From positions 1 through 35,220 of the forward strand of contig JADFPU010000007.1 of the NCBI GenBank assembly GCA_022562175.1: 35,220 nucleotides of DNA. The letters run 5' to 3'. Within the stretch, counting starts at the first letter, position 1, and each line of letters opens with the position of its first letter. A program made the position numbers and the translations under genes. This document shows positions 26,327 through 34,950 of this stretch, in pieces. Source of the DNA: Pseudomonadota bacterium (GTDB lineage Bacteria; Pseudomonadota; Gammaproteobacteria; Eutrophobiales; Eutrophobiaceae). The notes beneath the pieces are model-generated. The model did no database searches. It was not told where the DNA came from and worked only from the letters and a program-made list of their open reading frames with translations.

Positions 26327-26453
26327 TCAAACTTCTGACTGCTCTGCCAGCTTCCTGGCTAATGCCTGACGCTTCTGCCTCCTGAGCTTTATCTCCGCCC
26401 TTACTTTTTGCTTACGCTGGACGGCAGACAAGATCAGCGAGCTATTTTTTTTT
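26327..26453 (-). other. Out-of-frame basic reading frame continuing the H1-like gene
   Basis: Past the A9 run that ends the H1-like frame, the adjacent frame is open for about 40 codons to a TGA at 26327-26329. It reads SSLILSAVQRKQKVRAEIK then LRRQKRQALARKLAEQSEV, which is rich in Arg, Lys, Gln and Ala and would be helical. One A fewer in the run joins it to the H1-like protein. It ends 40 bases before a terminator. Whether it is translated is unknown. Confidence 0.5.
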
Positions 26454-26618
26454 AGCCTTTTTCTTGGTAGCTTTCTTCTTTGCTACCTTCTTCTTTGCTA
26501 CCTTCTTCTTTACTACAGTCTTCTTTACTACAGTCTTCTTTACTACAGTCTTCTTCACTACAGTCTTCTTTACTACAGTCTTCTTTGCTGTCTTCTTCTT
26601 TCCAGTCTTCTTAGCCAT
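26442..26618 (-). CDS. Lysine-rich histone H1-like protein
   Basis: This 58-residue protein starts at the ATG at 26618, preceded by GGGGAG at good spacing; the frame is open upstream without support. The sequence is nearly all Lys with Ala, Thr and Val in repeated KKTVV and KKKVA units, like the C-terminal tail of eukaryotic H1 and of AlgP/HctB-type bacterial proteins. It probably binds DNA or RNA non-specifically. It ends at a run of nine A's (26445-26453) followed by TAG; an adjacent frame carries on (see the extension entry). It lies between adk and mrcB with its own terminator. Confidence 0.75.
   Translation of the reverse strand: MAKKTGKKKTAKKTVVKKTVVKKTVVKKTVVKKTVVKKKVAKKKVAKKKATKKKAKKK
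26476..26580. repeat. Seven 15-base tandem repeats in the H1-like gene
   Basis: Two units TTCTTTGCTACCTTC are followed by five units TTCTTTACTACAGTC (one with C for T), each encoding five residues on the minus strand (KKVAK- and KKTVV-type). Such runs change unit number by slippage, so length may vary between strains. Confidence 0.85.
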
Positions 26619-26695
26619 AATTTTAGACTCCCCTAGAACTCGATTGGATGAAACAACATAAAGTACATTAAACACAACAATACAACTAGCTGTCC

Positions 26696-26724
26696 ATTAT
26701 AGTAAGGTTTTCAATTTTTTAAAA
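26696..26724 (-). promoter_or_regulatory. Possible promoter of the H1-like gene
   Basis: A consensus -10 TATAAT (26696-26701, minus strand) lies 78 bases from the ATG. The region 17 bases upstream (TTTTAA) is a poor -35, but the flank is very A/T-rich like an UP element. Low certainty. Confidence 0.35.
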
Positions 26725-26873
26725 TATTTTTTTACTTAAATTTAAAAACCCTCATAAATAAAAAATAAACTGGTTTAGAACATTATCATTAGTAAAATAT
26801 TTTGTTGCAACATTTCAACAAGCATTAATAGTTTTACAGATCCCGACAAATCAACGTGTCATAGCAAAACTAT

Positions 26874-27527
26874 TTATTTCAAACCTGAACTAATGTCTTT
26901 CTGTATTTTATTAATGTCGCCCATGCCATTGATTCTAAGGTATTTAGGCGAATTTTCACTGTTCTGTTCATAGAGATCCGAATAATAATCGATTAATGGA
27001 ACTGTTTGCTCATAATAGACTTGCAGTCGTTTTTTTACTGTCTGTTCCTTGTCATCATCGCGTTGAATCAGCGCTTCTCCCGTCACATCATCTTTGCCAA
27101 ACTCTTTTGGTGGATTAAATTCAATATGATAGGTCCTGCTGGAAGACAGGTGCACACGGCGTCCACTTATTCTTTTAACTATCTCTTTATCATCCACCTG
27201 TAGTTCAACAACATAATCAACTCTGATATCAGTAAGTCTCATACCTTCTGCTTGAGCAATGGTCCTGGGAAAACCATCGAACAGGTAACCTCGCTGACAA
27301 TCACTTTGATTTATCCGTTCGTTGACTAACTTAAGAATTAAATCATCAGAGACCAGTTCGCCTGCATCCATGATCTTTTTTGCTACCTTGCCCAGACGTG
27401 TGCCGGCCTTTACCGCTGCTCTTAGCATATCCCCGGTTGATATTTGCGGGATATTGAATTTGTTTTTGATAAAGTCTGCCTGAGTACCCTTGCCCGCACC
27501 AGGCGGTCCTAACAATATGATTTTCAT
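26874..27527 (-). CDS. adk: Adenylate kinase
   Basis: This 217-residue enzyme interconverts ATP + AMP and 2 ADP. The P-loop GPPGAGKGT is at 7-15. The NMP-binding part has [21 protein letters not shown] is intact, and the long LID (about 122-160: [20 protein letters not shown]) lacks the four zinc cysteines, as in E. coli. The start ATG at 27527 has GGAG 11 bases upstream. It is divergent from the Mth938-like gene by 66 bases, with TATAAT at 27563-27568 as a possible plus-strand -10. Confidence 0.97.
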   Translation of the reverse strand: MKIILLGPPGAGKGTQADFIKNKFNIPQISTGDMLRAAVKAGTRLGKVAKKIMDAGELVSDDLILKLVNERINQSDCQRGYLFDGFPRTIAQAEGMRLTDIRVDYVVELQVDDKEIVKRISGRRVHLSSSRTYHIEFNPPKEFGKDDVTGEALIQRDDDKEQTVKKRLQVYYEQTVPLIDYYSDLYEQNSENSPKYLRINGMGDINKIQKDISSGLK

Positions 27528-27593
27528 GGATATATAACTCCAGAAATATTACTATGTCAGCCTATAATATCAGCTTACTGTAGATTATTTAGT

Positions 27594-27977
27594 ATGAAAA
27601 TAGAACTCGATATAAATTTAGCCGGAAAAAACAGGATCGATGCATACACAAATGAGTTTATCAGCATTGCCAATATAAAATACCGAAGTAATTTAATCGT
27701 ATCTGCCGATGCAATCATTGAAAACTGGATTACACATGATTCCTCCTGCTTGACTAAACAGGATCTGGATCCGGTTATTTCTCTTTGCCCGGAAATTGTA
27801 CTGCTTGGAACTGGTTCACATTTACACTTTCCACCTGATGAAGTGATGGCAGACTTTAATCTCAGGCAGATAGGCTTTGAGGTGATGGATACCGGTGCTG
27901 CATGCCGCTCATATAATTTTCTGTTAGGAGAAGGCCGGCAGGTAGTCGCTGCATTGTTAATGTTCGAAGCATGCTAG
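27594..27977 (+). CDS. Mth938-like (DUF498) domain protein
   Basis: This 127-residue protein is a single Mth938-like domain. It has SADAIIENW, then PEIVLLGTGSHLHFPPDEVM, abbreviated here as EIVLLGTGS, and the conserved IGFEVMDTGAACRSYNFLLGEGR, abbreviated IGFEVMDTGAA and YNFLLGEGR. Homologues include human NDUFAF3, an assembly factor for respiratory complex I; the bacterial role is not established. Its TAG stop (27975-27977) lies in the CTAG at the left end of a palindromic element, on the far side of which rpoS converges. Confidence 0.88.
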   Translation: MKIELDINLAGKNRIDAYTNEFISIANIKYRSNLIVSADAIIENWITHDSSCLTKQDLDPVISLCPEIVLLGTGSHLHFPPDEVMADFNLRQIGFEVMDTGAACRSYNFLLGEGRQVVAALLMFEAC

Positions 27978-28160
27978 TACTCCGTCAAGGTTGTATTGGT
28001 GGATTCAGTTGACCTGTCAGCGTTCATGGCAAGGCACGTCTCGCAGGCAATGGCACCGTCCTTCGCAAGAGAGGTAACGCCGCCATGGATGCTGACAGGT
28101 CAACCCTGCGGGCACCACTGTGATGCTGAAACCATCAATACAACCTTGACGGAGTACTAG
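27974..28160. mobile_element. 187-base nested palindromic element with CTAG ends, between convergent genes
   Basis: The outer arms are 35 bases (27974-28008 and 28126-28160), starting CTAGTACTCCGTCAAGGTTG and matching with two differences. Inside is a second palindrome with 23-base arms, GTTGACCTGTCAGC… at 28008-28030 and its inverse at 28082-28104, also with two differences. No protein is encoded. The left CTAG gives the stop of the Mth938-like gene. The right CTAG, read on the minus strand, gives the stop of rpoS. The outer arm is shared with 23269-23331 and 12471-12496. Before insertion the two genes probably ended on one shared CTAG. Confidence 0.85.
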
Positions 28161-29173
28161 TTTTCATTGAACAGTGCATCGACAGAAAAGCCTTCTCGTT
28201 CCAGTATCTGCCGCAAGCGTTTTATTGCTTCAATCTGGATTTGTCTGACACGTTCACGGGTCACGCCGAGTTCATTACCAATTTCTTCCAGGGTCGCTAC
28301 TTCTCTCCCATGCAATCCAAATCTACGCTCTACAACAGCACATTGCTTCTCACTAAGCTGATTTAGCCAAATATCGATATGTTTTTGTACGTCACTGTTT
28401 TGTAACAACAGGGACGGATCTATATTTTGCTCGTCGGGGATCGTATCCAGTAAGGATTTATCTGAATCACGACTCGTTGGCATATCAACGGATGCTACAC
28501 GTTCGTTCAAACCAAGCATGCGTTTAACCTCACCTATGGGTCGATCCAGCATCTCGGCTACATCTTCAGGACTCGGTTCCCGATCCAGAGTCTGTGCCAG
28601 CTTTCTGGCAGCACGAAGATAGATATTGATCTCTTTTACCACATGAATAGGCAGCCGCACAGTTCGAGTTTGATTCATCAATGCGCGTTCGATAGTTTGT
28701 CTGATCCACCAGGTTGCATAGGTGGAAAAACGAAAACCTCTCTCCGGATCAAATTTCTCCACAGCACGGATCAGTCCCAGATTGCCCTCTTCAATCAAAT
28801 CCAACAAGGCCAGGCCACGTTTCATGTAGCGCCTTGCAATTTTGACCACTAAGCGGAGGTTGCTCTCAATCATGCGTTTACGGGAACTCTCGTCCCCCTG
28901 TATGGACTTACGCGCATAAAAAACTTCTTCTTCTGCAGTCAGTAATGGAGAAAAACCGATTTCACTCAGATAGAGTCTGGTTGCGTCCAAATCGCCTTCG
29001 GTAACTGATACTGAGGTTGGCGATATACCGTCAGCCTTTTGCCGTTTTGAATCTGCATTCACAGCCAAATCAGAAACATCTTCTTCTTCCGGCTGTTCCT
29101 CCAGATGTAATTCTTCTGCGTCCAACTCGTCCATATCATCAATCTCGTCTTGTGGCGTCCGTTGATTTGTCAT
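28157..29173 (-). CDS. rpoS: RNA polymerase sigma factor RpoS
   Basis: This 338-residue stationary-phase/general-stress sigma factor has an acidic N terminus (1-55) and region 1.2 ([21 protein letters not shown], abbreviated [13 protein letters not shown]). Region 2 contains [18 protein letters not shown], abbreviated [12 protein letters not shown], and [16 protein letters not shown]. Region 3 and region 4 follow ([19 protein letters not shown]). The [15 protein letters not shown] stretch marks RpoS. It lies 16 bases after nlpD, the conserved order. In E. coli the main rpoS promoter is inside nlpD. Its TAG stop falls in the right CTAG of the adjoining element. Confidence 0.97.
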   Translation of the reverse strand: MTNQRTPQDEIDDMDELDAEELHLEEQPEEEDVSDLAVNADSKRQKADGISPTSVSVTEGDLDATRLYLSEIGFSPLLTAEEEVFYARKSIQGDESSRKRMIESNLRLVVKIARRYMKRGLALLDLIEEGNLGLIRAVEKFDPERGFRFSTYATWWIRQTIERALMNQTRTVRLPIHVVKEINIYLRAARKLAQTLDREPSPEDVAEMLDRPIGEVKRMLGLNERVASVDMPTSRDSDKSLLDTIPDEQNIDPSLLLQNSDVQKHIDIWLNQLSEKQCAVVERRFGLHGREVATLEEIGNELGVTRERVRQIQIEAIKRLRQILEREGFSVDALFNEN

Positions 29174-29189
29174 GACAGATTTTTTATCG

Positions 29190-30014
29190 CTAGGTACGTT
29201 TTTTCGGGAGATGATTCAGTGGATTAACCGGCTTGCCATCTTTTCGAATCTCGAAGTGCAATACAGGCCTGCCATTATTACCCAAGCCCATTGTCGCAAT
29301 CTTCTGCCCTGTAGAGACGCTTTCACCTTCTTTTACCAAAATATCATTATTGTGCGCATAAGCACTCAAGTACACCTCATTGTGTTTAATGATAATAAGC
29401 TTACCGTAACCTAAAAGTCCACTACCGCTATAAACAACTTCACCGGATTCGGCTGCCTTGATGGGCTGTCCTGCTTTTCCTTCTATATTCATGCCTTTTT
29501 TTGCTATCGGTGAATCCAGTTTCACTATCTTGCCCAGTGTTGGCCACTGCCAAACAAGCTTGCCCCTTAAGTTGAACTTTTTTGTTTCAGGAATTGCTGC
29601 AACTTTTTCAGGCGGCTTTTTTGTTTTAGCGTCATCAGTTTTATTTTTCTTTGACAGGATCGGCCCTGGCTGCAAGGATCGAGTCTGTGCTTGAGGTGGG
29701 GGTTTCAATCGAATCAACTGCCCCGGGAAAATGACATAGGGAGCAGACACACCGTTCCAACGTGCAACATTCTTATAATCATGCGCATATTTCCAGGCAA
29801 TGGAATATAAGGTATCGCCCTTCACAACTACATGAAAGCCTTTTTGCCGAACTTCAGCGAGCGGAGTTTGCCCAGGCTGATAAATTATTTTGTCTTGCCT
29901 GAGCTGATCTTTGGCTGTGCTGACGACCGGGGCTTTTACGCTTGTTGCACACCCGTAAATCAACAACACCAAAAACAACAGACTGCTGTGCTTGTTTGAC
30001 ACTGCCTTATTCAT
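29190..30014 (-). CDS. nlpD: LysM/M23 lipoprotein NlpD
   Basis: This 274-residue outer-membrane lipoprotein activates cell-wall amidase (AmiC) at division. The signal ends in LLIYGC (lipid Cys at about 22). LysM is at about 57-100 ([17 protein letters not shown]). The C-terminal M23-like domain (about 150-265) has [23 protein letters not shown], abbreviated [10 protein letters not shown], and [19 protein letters not shown]. It lacks a full zinc site, as in activators without hydrolase activity. The start at 30014 is chosen because the signal peptide begins there; the frame is open 54 bases upstream. It follows pcm by 14 bases. Confidence 0.94.
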   Translation of the reverse strand: MNKAVSNKHSSLLFLVLLIYGCATSVKAPVVSTAKDQLRQDKIIYQPGQTPLAEVRQKGFHVVVKGDTLYSIAWKYAHDYKNVARWNGVSAPYVIFPGQLIRLKPPPQAQTRSLQPGPILSKKNKTDDAKTKKPPEKVAAIPETKKFNLRGKLVWQWPTLGKIVKLDSPIAKKGMNIEGKAGQPIKAAESGEVVYSGSGLLGYGKLIIIKHNEVYLSAYAHNNDILVKEGESVSTGQKIATMGLGNNGRPVLHFEIRKDGKPVNPLNHLPKKRT

Positions 30015-30028
30015 CAGTCTGGATATAG

Positions 30029-30688
30029 TTAGCCGATCCCTTCCAGCATTGGCACGAAACTGACCCAATCCAGCCGTTTTTCCGTAAACCCTTCATCTGT
30101 CCTGACAATAGTGACCAATTCCTGCTCGCCACTTCTCCCTACGGGGATGATCAGCCGTCCGTTGACTGCTAATTGTTCGAGTAATGTGTTGGGAACACCT
30201 GTTGGTGCAGCCGAGACAATGATTCCGTCAAAAGGCTGGTATTGCAACCATCCCAGGTTGCCATCTCCATGGCGGGCACTAATGTTTCTGCATTTCAGCG
30301 CATAAAACTTCTCTCGCGCTTTATTCAGTAATGCATCTATCCGTTCTATGCTGTAGACACGTTTCACCAAACGCGACAGTATCGCCGTCTGGTAACCACA
30401 GCCGGTGCCGATTTCCAGCACCTTCTCAGGGGTGCCTTCCTCAAGCAAGGCCTCGACCATACGGGCAACAATATAGGGCTGGGAAATCGTCTGATTATGT
30501 CCGATAGGCAGGGCGGTATTATCGTAGGCACGGCTGGCCAGCGCCTCATCAACAAAGATGTGCCTGGGTATTCTTCTAATGGCTTCCAGCACCTCATTGG
30601 AGCATATACCCATTTCCCGGAGTTGCTCTGCCAAACGATCCCGGGAACGTTGTGAGGTCATGCCTATACCCTGAAATTCGCTATTCAT
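30029..30688 (-). CDS. pcm: Protein-L-isoaspartate O-methyltransferase
   Basis: This 219-residue enzyme methylates isoaspartyl residues with SAM, starting repair of aged proteins. The SAM motif is LEIGTGCGYQTA. The N-terminal DNTALPIGHNQTISQP and the C-terminal LDWVSFVPM are family-like. The start at 30688 overlaps the surE stop (ATGAATAG); an internal ATG at 30661 (MTSQRSRDRL) has a better ribosome-binding site (CAGGG) and matches many homologues, so either is possible. The order surE–pcm–nlpD–rpoS is conserved. Confidence 0.95.
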   Translation of the reverse strand: MNSEFQGIGMTSQRSRDRLAEQLREMGICSNEVLEAIRRIPRHIFVDEALASRAYDNTALPIGHNQTISQPYIVARMVEALLEEGTPEKVLEIGTGCGYQTAILSRLVKRVYSIERIDALLNKAREKFYALKCRNISARHGDGNLGWLQYQPFDGIIVSAAPTGVPNTLLEQLAVNGRLIIPVGRSGEQELVTIVRTDEGFTEKRLDWVSFVPMLEGIG

Positions 30689-31439
30689 CAAGCTTGATAC
30701 CTGTCACCCATTGCGATAGATCATCCAGAACACCATGGCGAGTCAAATCAAACTGTAATGGTGTCACTGAAATATTACCATGCTGGAGCGCATAAAAATC
30801 AGTACCCGGGCCGGCGTCCTCGCCAGAACCAACCGGCCCGACCCAATAGACCGTACGACCCCTCGGATCATTCATCTTCATAGCGGGTTCAGATTTGTGA
30901 CGATGACCAAGACGGGTGACTTGTAACGAACCAAGTTGTTCGTATGGCAAATCCGGTATATTGATATTTAATAATAAATCAGGTTCCAGCGCAGAATTAA
31001 GCATATTTTTTATTAACTGTATAACAACCCTGGCTGCTGATTCAAAATGCGTTGGATTGTCACCGGCGAGTGACACAGCTAATGCAGGGCGCCCCAAAAA
31101 TCTTCCCTCCATCGCCGCAGCGACTGTACCTGAATAAAGCACATCATCGGCGAGGTTTGCACCGGCATTAATGCCGCTGATCACCATATCCGGCTCTTCT
31201 TCCAGTAGGCCTGTTATAGCCAGGTGCACACAATCAGTCGGTGTGCCATTGACATAAATAAAACCGTCACTGGCTGTCCTGGCATAGAGTGGCGCGTCCA
31301 GTGTCAGGGAATTACTGGCGCCACTACGATCCCTGTCCGGCGCGACGACGGTGACTTTGCCAAGGCTCACAAGCGCCTCGGCAAGAACCTTTATCCCCGT
31401 TGACTGATAACCATCGTCATTACTGACTAAAAAATGCAT
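30681..31439 (-). CDS. surE: 5'/3'-nucleotidase SurE
   Basis: This 252-residue metal-dependent phosphatase acts on nucleoside monophosphates and is linked to stationary-phase survival. The metal site NDDG has D8 and D9 (MHFLVSNDDGYQSTG). The second motif is DRSGASNSLT and the third SGINAGANLADDVLYSGTVAAA, abbreviated GINAGANL and YSGTVAAA. The start at 31439 gives the standard N terminus. The frame is open 30 bases upstream without support. It overlaps pcm by 8 bases and follows argF by 51 bases. Confidence 0.97.
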   Translation of the reverse strand: MHFLVSNDDGYQSTGIKVLAEALVSLGKVTVVAPDRDRSGASNSLTLDAPLYARTASDGFIYVNGTPTDCVHLAITGLLEEEPDMVISGINAGANLADDVLYSGTVAAAMEGRFLGRPALAVSLAGDNPTHFESAARVVIQLIKNMLNSALEPDLLLNINIPDLPYEQLGSLQVTRLGHRHKSEPAMKMNDPRGRTVYWVGPVGSGEDAGPGTDFYALQHGNISVTPLQFDLTRHGVLDDLSQWVTGIKLDE

Positions 31440-31490
31440 GCCTCTCTCGTTTCTCGTTAACGGCAACAAGTAATTGCTGTAATAATCGCT

Positions 31491-32393
31491 TCACACCAAC
31501 AAAAATTCCAGCAATGCTTTCTGTGAATGCAGTCGATTTCCGGCCTCTTCCCAGACAACACTCTGTGGGCCGTCAATCACATCAGCGCTGACTTCCTCAC
31601 CGCGATGTGCTGGCAGGCAGTGCATAAAGACAGCATCCCCGGCTGCCCGTGACATCAGTTCAGCATTCACCTGAAACGGCTTAAAGGCTTTCATGCGTTC
31701 AACAGCTTCCTGCTCTTGGCCCATGCTGGTCCAGACATCAGTAACAAGCAAGTCGGCGTTGTCGGCAGCGGCCTGCGGATCATCGGTGATGATAATATTA
31801 TCAGCGGCATCATTCAGTACTGAATCGAGGGGCTGATATGATTGTGGGCAGGCAATGCACAATTCAAAGCCGAATATCTTTGCCGCATTAATATAGGAGT
31901 GACACATATTATTACCATCACCCAACCAGGCGACCTTCTTGCCGGCGATATCGCCGCGTAATTCATAGTAAGTCTGCATATCGGCCAGTAACTGACAGGG
32001 ATGGTAGCTATCCGACAGACCGTTAATGACAGGCACATCCGAGTATTCGGCAAATCGAACCAGTTTTTCATGTTCGAATGTGCGGATCATGACACAATCA
32101 ACCATCTTTGAAAGCACACGTGCGGTATCTTCTGTTGGTTCACCCCGACCCAGTTGCGTATCATCCGGTGACAGGAAGATTGCATGGCCACCCAATTGGG
32201 CCATCGCCGCTTCAAAGGAGACACGTGTACGCGTTGAAGACTTTTCAAAAATCATACCCAATATGCGGCCATTAAAATTCGGCCGCATAGTCTTTTCCTG
32301 AAATTCCTTTTTTAATACACAGGCGCGCTTGATCAGTGCCTGCAATTCATCAAGCGTCAGATCGGTTAACGTTAAAAAATGACGTATTCCCAT
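31491..32393 (-). CDS. argF: Ornithine carbamoyltransferase
   Basis: This 300-residue enzyme makes citrulline from ornithine and carbamoyl phosphate in arginine synthesis. The carbamoyl-phosphate motif STRTR is at 53-57, HPCQ at 131-134 and [11 protein letters not shown] from 258. The length is normal for the anabolic enzyme. It follows argD by 6 bases. In Pseudomonas argF also lies close to grxD and rnt, as here. Confidence 0.98.
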   Translation of the reverse strand: MGIRHFLTLTDLTLDELQALIKRACVLKKEFQEKTMRPNFNGRILGMIFEKSSTRTRVSFEAAMAQLGGHAIFLSPDDTQLGRGEPTEDTARVLSKMVDCVMIRTFEHEKLVRFAEYSDVPVINGLSDSYHPCQLLADMQTYYELRGDIAGKKVAWLGDGNNMCHSYINAAKIFGFELCIACPQSYQPLDSVLNDAADNIIITDDPQAAADNADLLVTDVWTSMGQEQEAVERMKAFKPFQVNAELMSRAAGDAVFMHCLPAHRGEEVSADVIDGPQSVVWEEAGNRLHSQKALLEFLLV

Positions 32394-32399
32394 AGTTTG

Positions 32400-33575
32400 T
32401 CAGCCGCAAAGAAATTTCTGAATAAGTCCACAAACTGTATCGACTATTTGTTCAGCTTCTGCCTCACTGATAATCAAGGGCGGTAACAGGCGCACCACAT
32501 TCCCGACCGTGACATTAATCAGTAAATGTTGCGCCAGTGCCAGCTCCACCAGTTCGGTACAATCCTCGTGTAGCTCTATACCGATCATCAAGCCTGCCCC
32601 GCGAATATCTTTTACTCCGGCCAGCCCCGCTAATGTGCCGGAAAACTGTTCCAGCATATCCCTGCCCAGCACTGCAGCGCGTTGCTCCAGATTGTTATCC
32701 AGCATAAAATCAATTACCGCTAGCGCAGCACTCGATACCAACTGATTACCACCAAAGGTTGAACCATGGCTGCCCGGCAGCATGGCCTGCGACGCTTTTT
32801 CGTTCGCCAGACAAGCCCCAATCGGCACACCATTGCCCAGCGATTTAGCCAGCGTCATGATATCCGGTTTAATAGATTCATGTTGCCATGCAAACCATTT
32901 GCCGGTACGGCACATACCCGTCTGAATCTCATCAAGCACCAGCAAATAATCGTTTTGCCGGCATATCTCAGCGATTGATGGCAGGTAACCCGGTGTCGGA
33001 ATAACAATTCCGCCTTCACCGAGGATCGGTTCCAACATGACCGCAACGATCTGACTATCACTGTCTGCAAGCTCTCGCAACGCATCGATATTGTCATAGG
33101 GAATATGCTCAAAACCTGCCAATAAGGGAGAAAATCCATCTCTGATTTTTGCATTTCCGGTGGCACTGATGGTTGCCATGGTACGGCCATGGAAACTGCC
33201 CTGCATGACGACGATAACAGGCTCTGTAATACCTTTTTGATGCGCATATTTCCGGCATAACTTTATTGCTGCCTCGTTTGCCTCAGCACCGGAATTTCCG
33301 AAAAACACCCTGTCCAGACCTGAAAGATCACATAATTTCCTTGCCAGACGTTCCTGTAACGGGATTTCATACAGGTTAGAGGTGTGCAACAATTGCCCTG
33401 CCTGGTGCGCTACTGCCTGCTGAACAGCTGCATGTGCATGACCAAGTCCACACACAGCAAGACCACTCAAGGCATCGAGATAGCGCTGCCCGTGTTGATC
33501 GATTAACCAGGCTCCCGAGCCACTCTCAAATGCCACCGGCAATCGCTTGTATGTTGACATGACAGAACTATTCAC
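32400..33575 (-). CDS. argD: Acetylornithine aminotransferase
   Basis: This 391-residue class III PLP transaminase acts on N-acetylornithine in arginine synthesis, possibly also succinyldiaminopimelate. The signature is VLDEIQTGMCRTGKWFAWQH, and the PLP-binding Lys is in LAKSLGNGVPIGACLA, where the sequence is MTLAKSLGNG. The GTG at 33575 (VNSSVMSTYKRL) aligns with homologues beginning a few residues before the STY motif; an internal ATG at 33560 is the alternative. It leads the argD–argF pair. Confidence 0.96.
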   Translation of the reverse strand: MNSSVMSTYKRLPVAFESGSGAWLIDQHGQRYLDALSGLAVCGLGHAHAAVQQAVAHQAGQLLHTSNLYEIPLQERLARKLCDLSGLDRVFFGNSGAEANEAAIKLCRKYAHQKGITEPVIVVMQGSFHGRTMATISATGNAKIRDGFSPLLAGFEHIPYDNIDALRELADSDSQIVAVMLEPILGEGGIVIPTPGYLPSIAEICRQNDYLLVLDEIQTGMCRTGKWFAWQHESIKPDIMTLAKSLGNGVPIGACLANEKASQAMLPGSHGSTFGGNQLVSSAALAVIDFMLDNNLEQRAAVLGRDMLEQFSGTLAGLAGVKDIRGAGLMIGIELHEDCTELVELALAQHLLINVTVGNVVRLLPPLIISEAEAEQIVDTVCGLIQKFLCG

Positions 33576-33620
33576 GATCCATAACCTATAATTTGTGATT
33601 CAAATAATCTGTTTCCATCT

Positions 33621-33649
33621 AAAAAAGACAAACCCGGCGATATGCCGGG
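33621..33649 (-). terminator. Terminator after the PuuD-like gene
   Basis: CCCGGC (33633-33638) pairs with GCCGGG (33644-33649) around GATAT. On the minus strand the stem is followed by TTTGTCTTTTTT. It separates the membrane protein gene from argD. Confidence 0.75.
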
Positions 33650-33678
33650 CTTGTGTGCCATTCCAGCAGATAGTTTAT

Positions 33679-34263
33679 TTATAACGGCAAGCCGTGCGCA
33701 TGCCCAACCATGCACATAAGCATTGGAATCGACAGAAATGTGTTGGTCCGGGAAGCCATCAAAGCCACCACCTTGCCTTTGGCTATTTCATCCGCCGATG
33801 CCTCGACAATGCCCAGTATTTTCTTTTGATTCGGCCAGATTAACACCCAGACATTAAACAGCATGATGGTGCCCAACCATGCACCTATGCCGATAACTTC
33901 AGCACCTGTCTGTAATGTAAAGGCATTAACAACCCCTATACGGGCAGATTCCAGCGCAGAGGCGCCCGTCAGCCAGGTTAACAACGCACTCCAACGAAAC
34001 CACAACAGGGCGCGAGGGGCCACGTACTTGTTGATAGCCGCCGGTCCAGGCCCATCGCTGTCAGCCGCCGCCTCGCCAACAGCAGGCACCTGTACAAAAT
34101 TAAAGTAATACAGTATGCCAATCCAGATAATCCCAAACAAGACATGTAACCAGACTATCAGTGACACTACATTTAGTGCAGTCCTTCCGACCAGCATGGC
34201 AATCACTACGGCAGTTACAAAACCAAGTATAATAGTGCCTGGAATCGACTTAAGTGGATTCAT
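33679..34263 (-). CDS. PuuD-like membrane protein (urate oxidase N-terminal family)
   Basis: This 194-residue polytopic protein has about five membrane segments. Motifs include WLHVLFGIIWIGILYYFNF, PRALLWFRWSALLTWLTG, LIWPNQKKILG and SIPMLMCMVGHAHG, which match the membrane domain of PuuD-type proteins. Alphaproteobacterial PuuD has an added C-terminal cytochrome c; this one stops after the membrane domain, so a urate hydroxylase role is uncertain. Conserved His in WLHV and GHAHG may bind haem. The start at 34263 is set by GGGGAG eight bases upstream. The frame is open for 46 codons further upstream but without membrane-family sequence. Confidence 0.8.
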   Translation of the reverse strand: MNPLKSIPGTIILGFVTAVVIAMLVGRTALNVVSLIVWLHVLFGIIWIGILYYFNFVQVPAVGEAAADSDGPGPAAINKYVAPRALLWFRWSALLTWLTGASALESARIGVVNAFTLQTGAEVIGIGAWLGTIMLFNVWVLIWPNQKKILGIVEASADEIAKGKVVALMASRTNTFLSIPMLMCMVGHAHGLPL

Positions 34264-34585
34264 AGTCTTTACTCCCCGTTTAGTTAAATGTGCAGCCTGA
34301 GCGCTGATTATACTGATGTCCTGGAAAGCTTTCATCTTCTGAATTCGATCAAGATGCTTGTCGATGGAAATCAGACATAAGAATGCCTGCTGAGTCATCA
34401 CGAAATAGCATTATAATCCCTAATTCATAATCAAGTTCAGCGAAAATCCCCTGTTGATTTTTTTGCACTGAAAAAGTTAAGGACTGGCCGCACTTATATT
34501 TCACCTTTCTGGCCACACGTTATACACTTAGCTGAAGTAGCTGACTAAAGCTTAGCATTCCCTTATTAATTAAGAGGTTATTTGG
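34264..34585. other. Divergent gap between PuuD-like and grxD
   Basis: This 322-base gap has no gene I can support. On the minus strand TATAAT (34307-34312) is a possible -10 for the PuuD-like gene, with no clear -35. I see no clear IscR-type site, although grxD is an Fe–S handling gene. AAGAGG before grxD is its ribosome-binding site. Confidence 0.5.
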
Positions 34586-34921
34586 ATGGACATTATTGAA
34601 GAAATCAAAAACACGATTAGTGAAAACCCTGTTGTGCTTTTCATGAAAGGTTCACCTGAGTTTCCACAGTGCGGTTTTTCCATGCGCACTGTCGAAGCGC
34701 TAAAGGCATGTGATGTTAAATTTACCTATGTAGATATTCTCGCTGCACCAGAAGTGCGATCTAATCTCCCCACCATCTCAAACTGGCCGACATTCCCCCA
34801 GGTATTCGTCAATGGAGAACTGATCGGTGGCTGTGACATAGTCACTGAGCTGTATGAGAAAGGCGAACTTGAGCCAATTGTCAAGCAAGCTGCCAAAAGA
34901 GCGGAACTGGCTGATAGCTAG
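34586..34921 (+). CDS. grxD: Monothiol glutaredoxin GrxD
   Basis: This 111-residue CGFS-type glutaredoxin binds a [2Fe-2S] cluster with glutathione and passes it on with BolA. The active site is CGFS at 29-32 in SPEFPQCGFSMRTVE. The cis-Pro WPTFPQVFVNGELIGGCDI, abbreviated TFPQVFVNG and GGCDI, completes the glutathione site. AAGAGG lies nine bases upstream of the ATG. It converges on rnt; grxD and rnt are also near neighbours in E. coli and Pseudomonas. Its stop is TAG in a CTAG, with no repeat beside it. Confidence 0.97.
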   Translation: MDIIEEIKNTISENPVVLFMKGSPEFPQCGFSMRTVEALKACDVKFTYVDILAAPEVRSNLPTISNWPTFPQVFVNGELIGGCDIVTELYEKGELEPIVKQAAKRAELADS

Positions 34922-34950
34922 CTCCGCCACGACTCCTTTGGCAAGGATTC

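Noticed and set aside
26476-26580. CRISPR-like regular repeat
   Set aside because: The 15-base units are contiguous, without spacers, and encode the Lys-rich protein.
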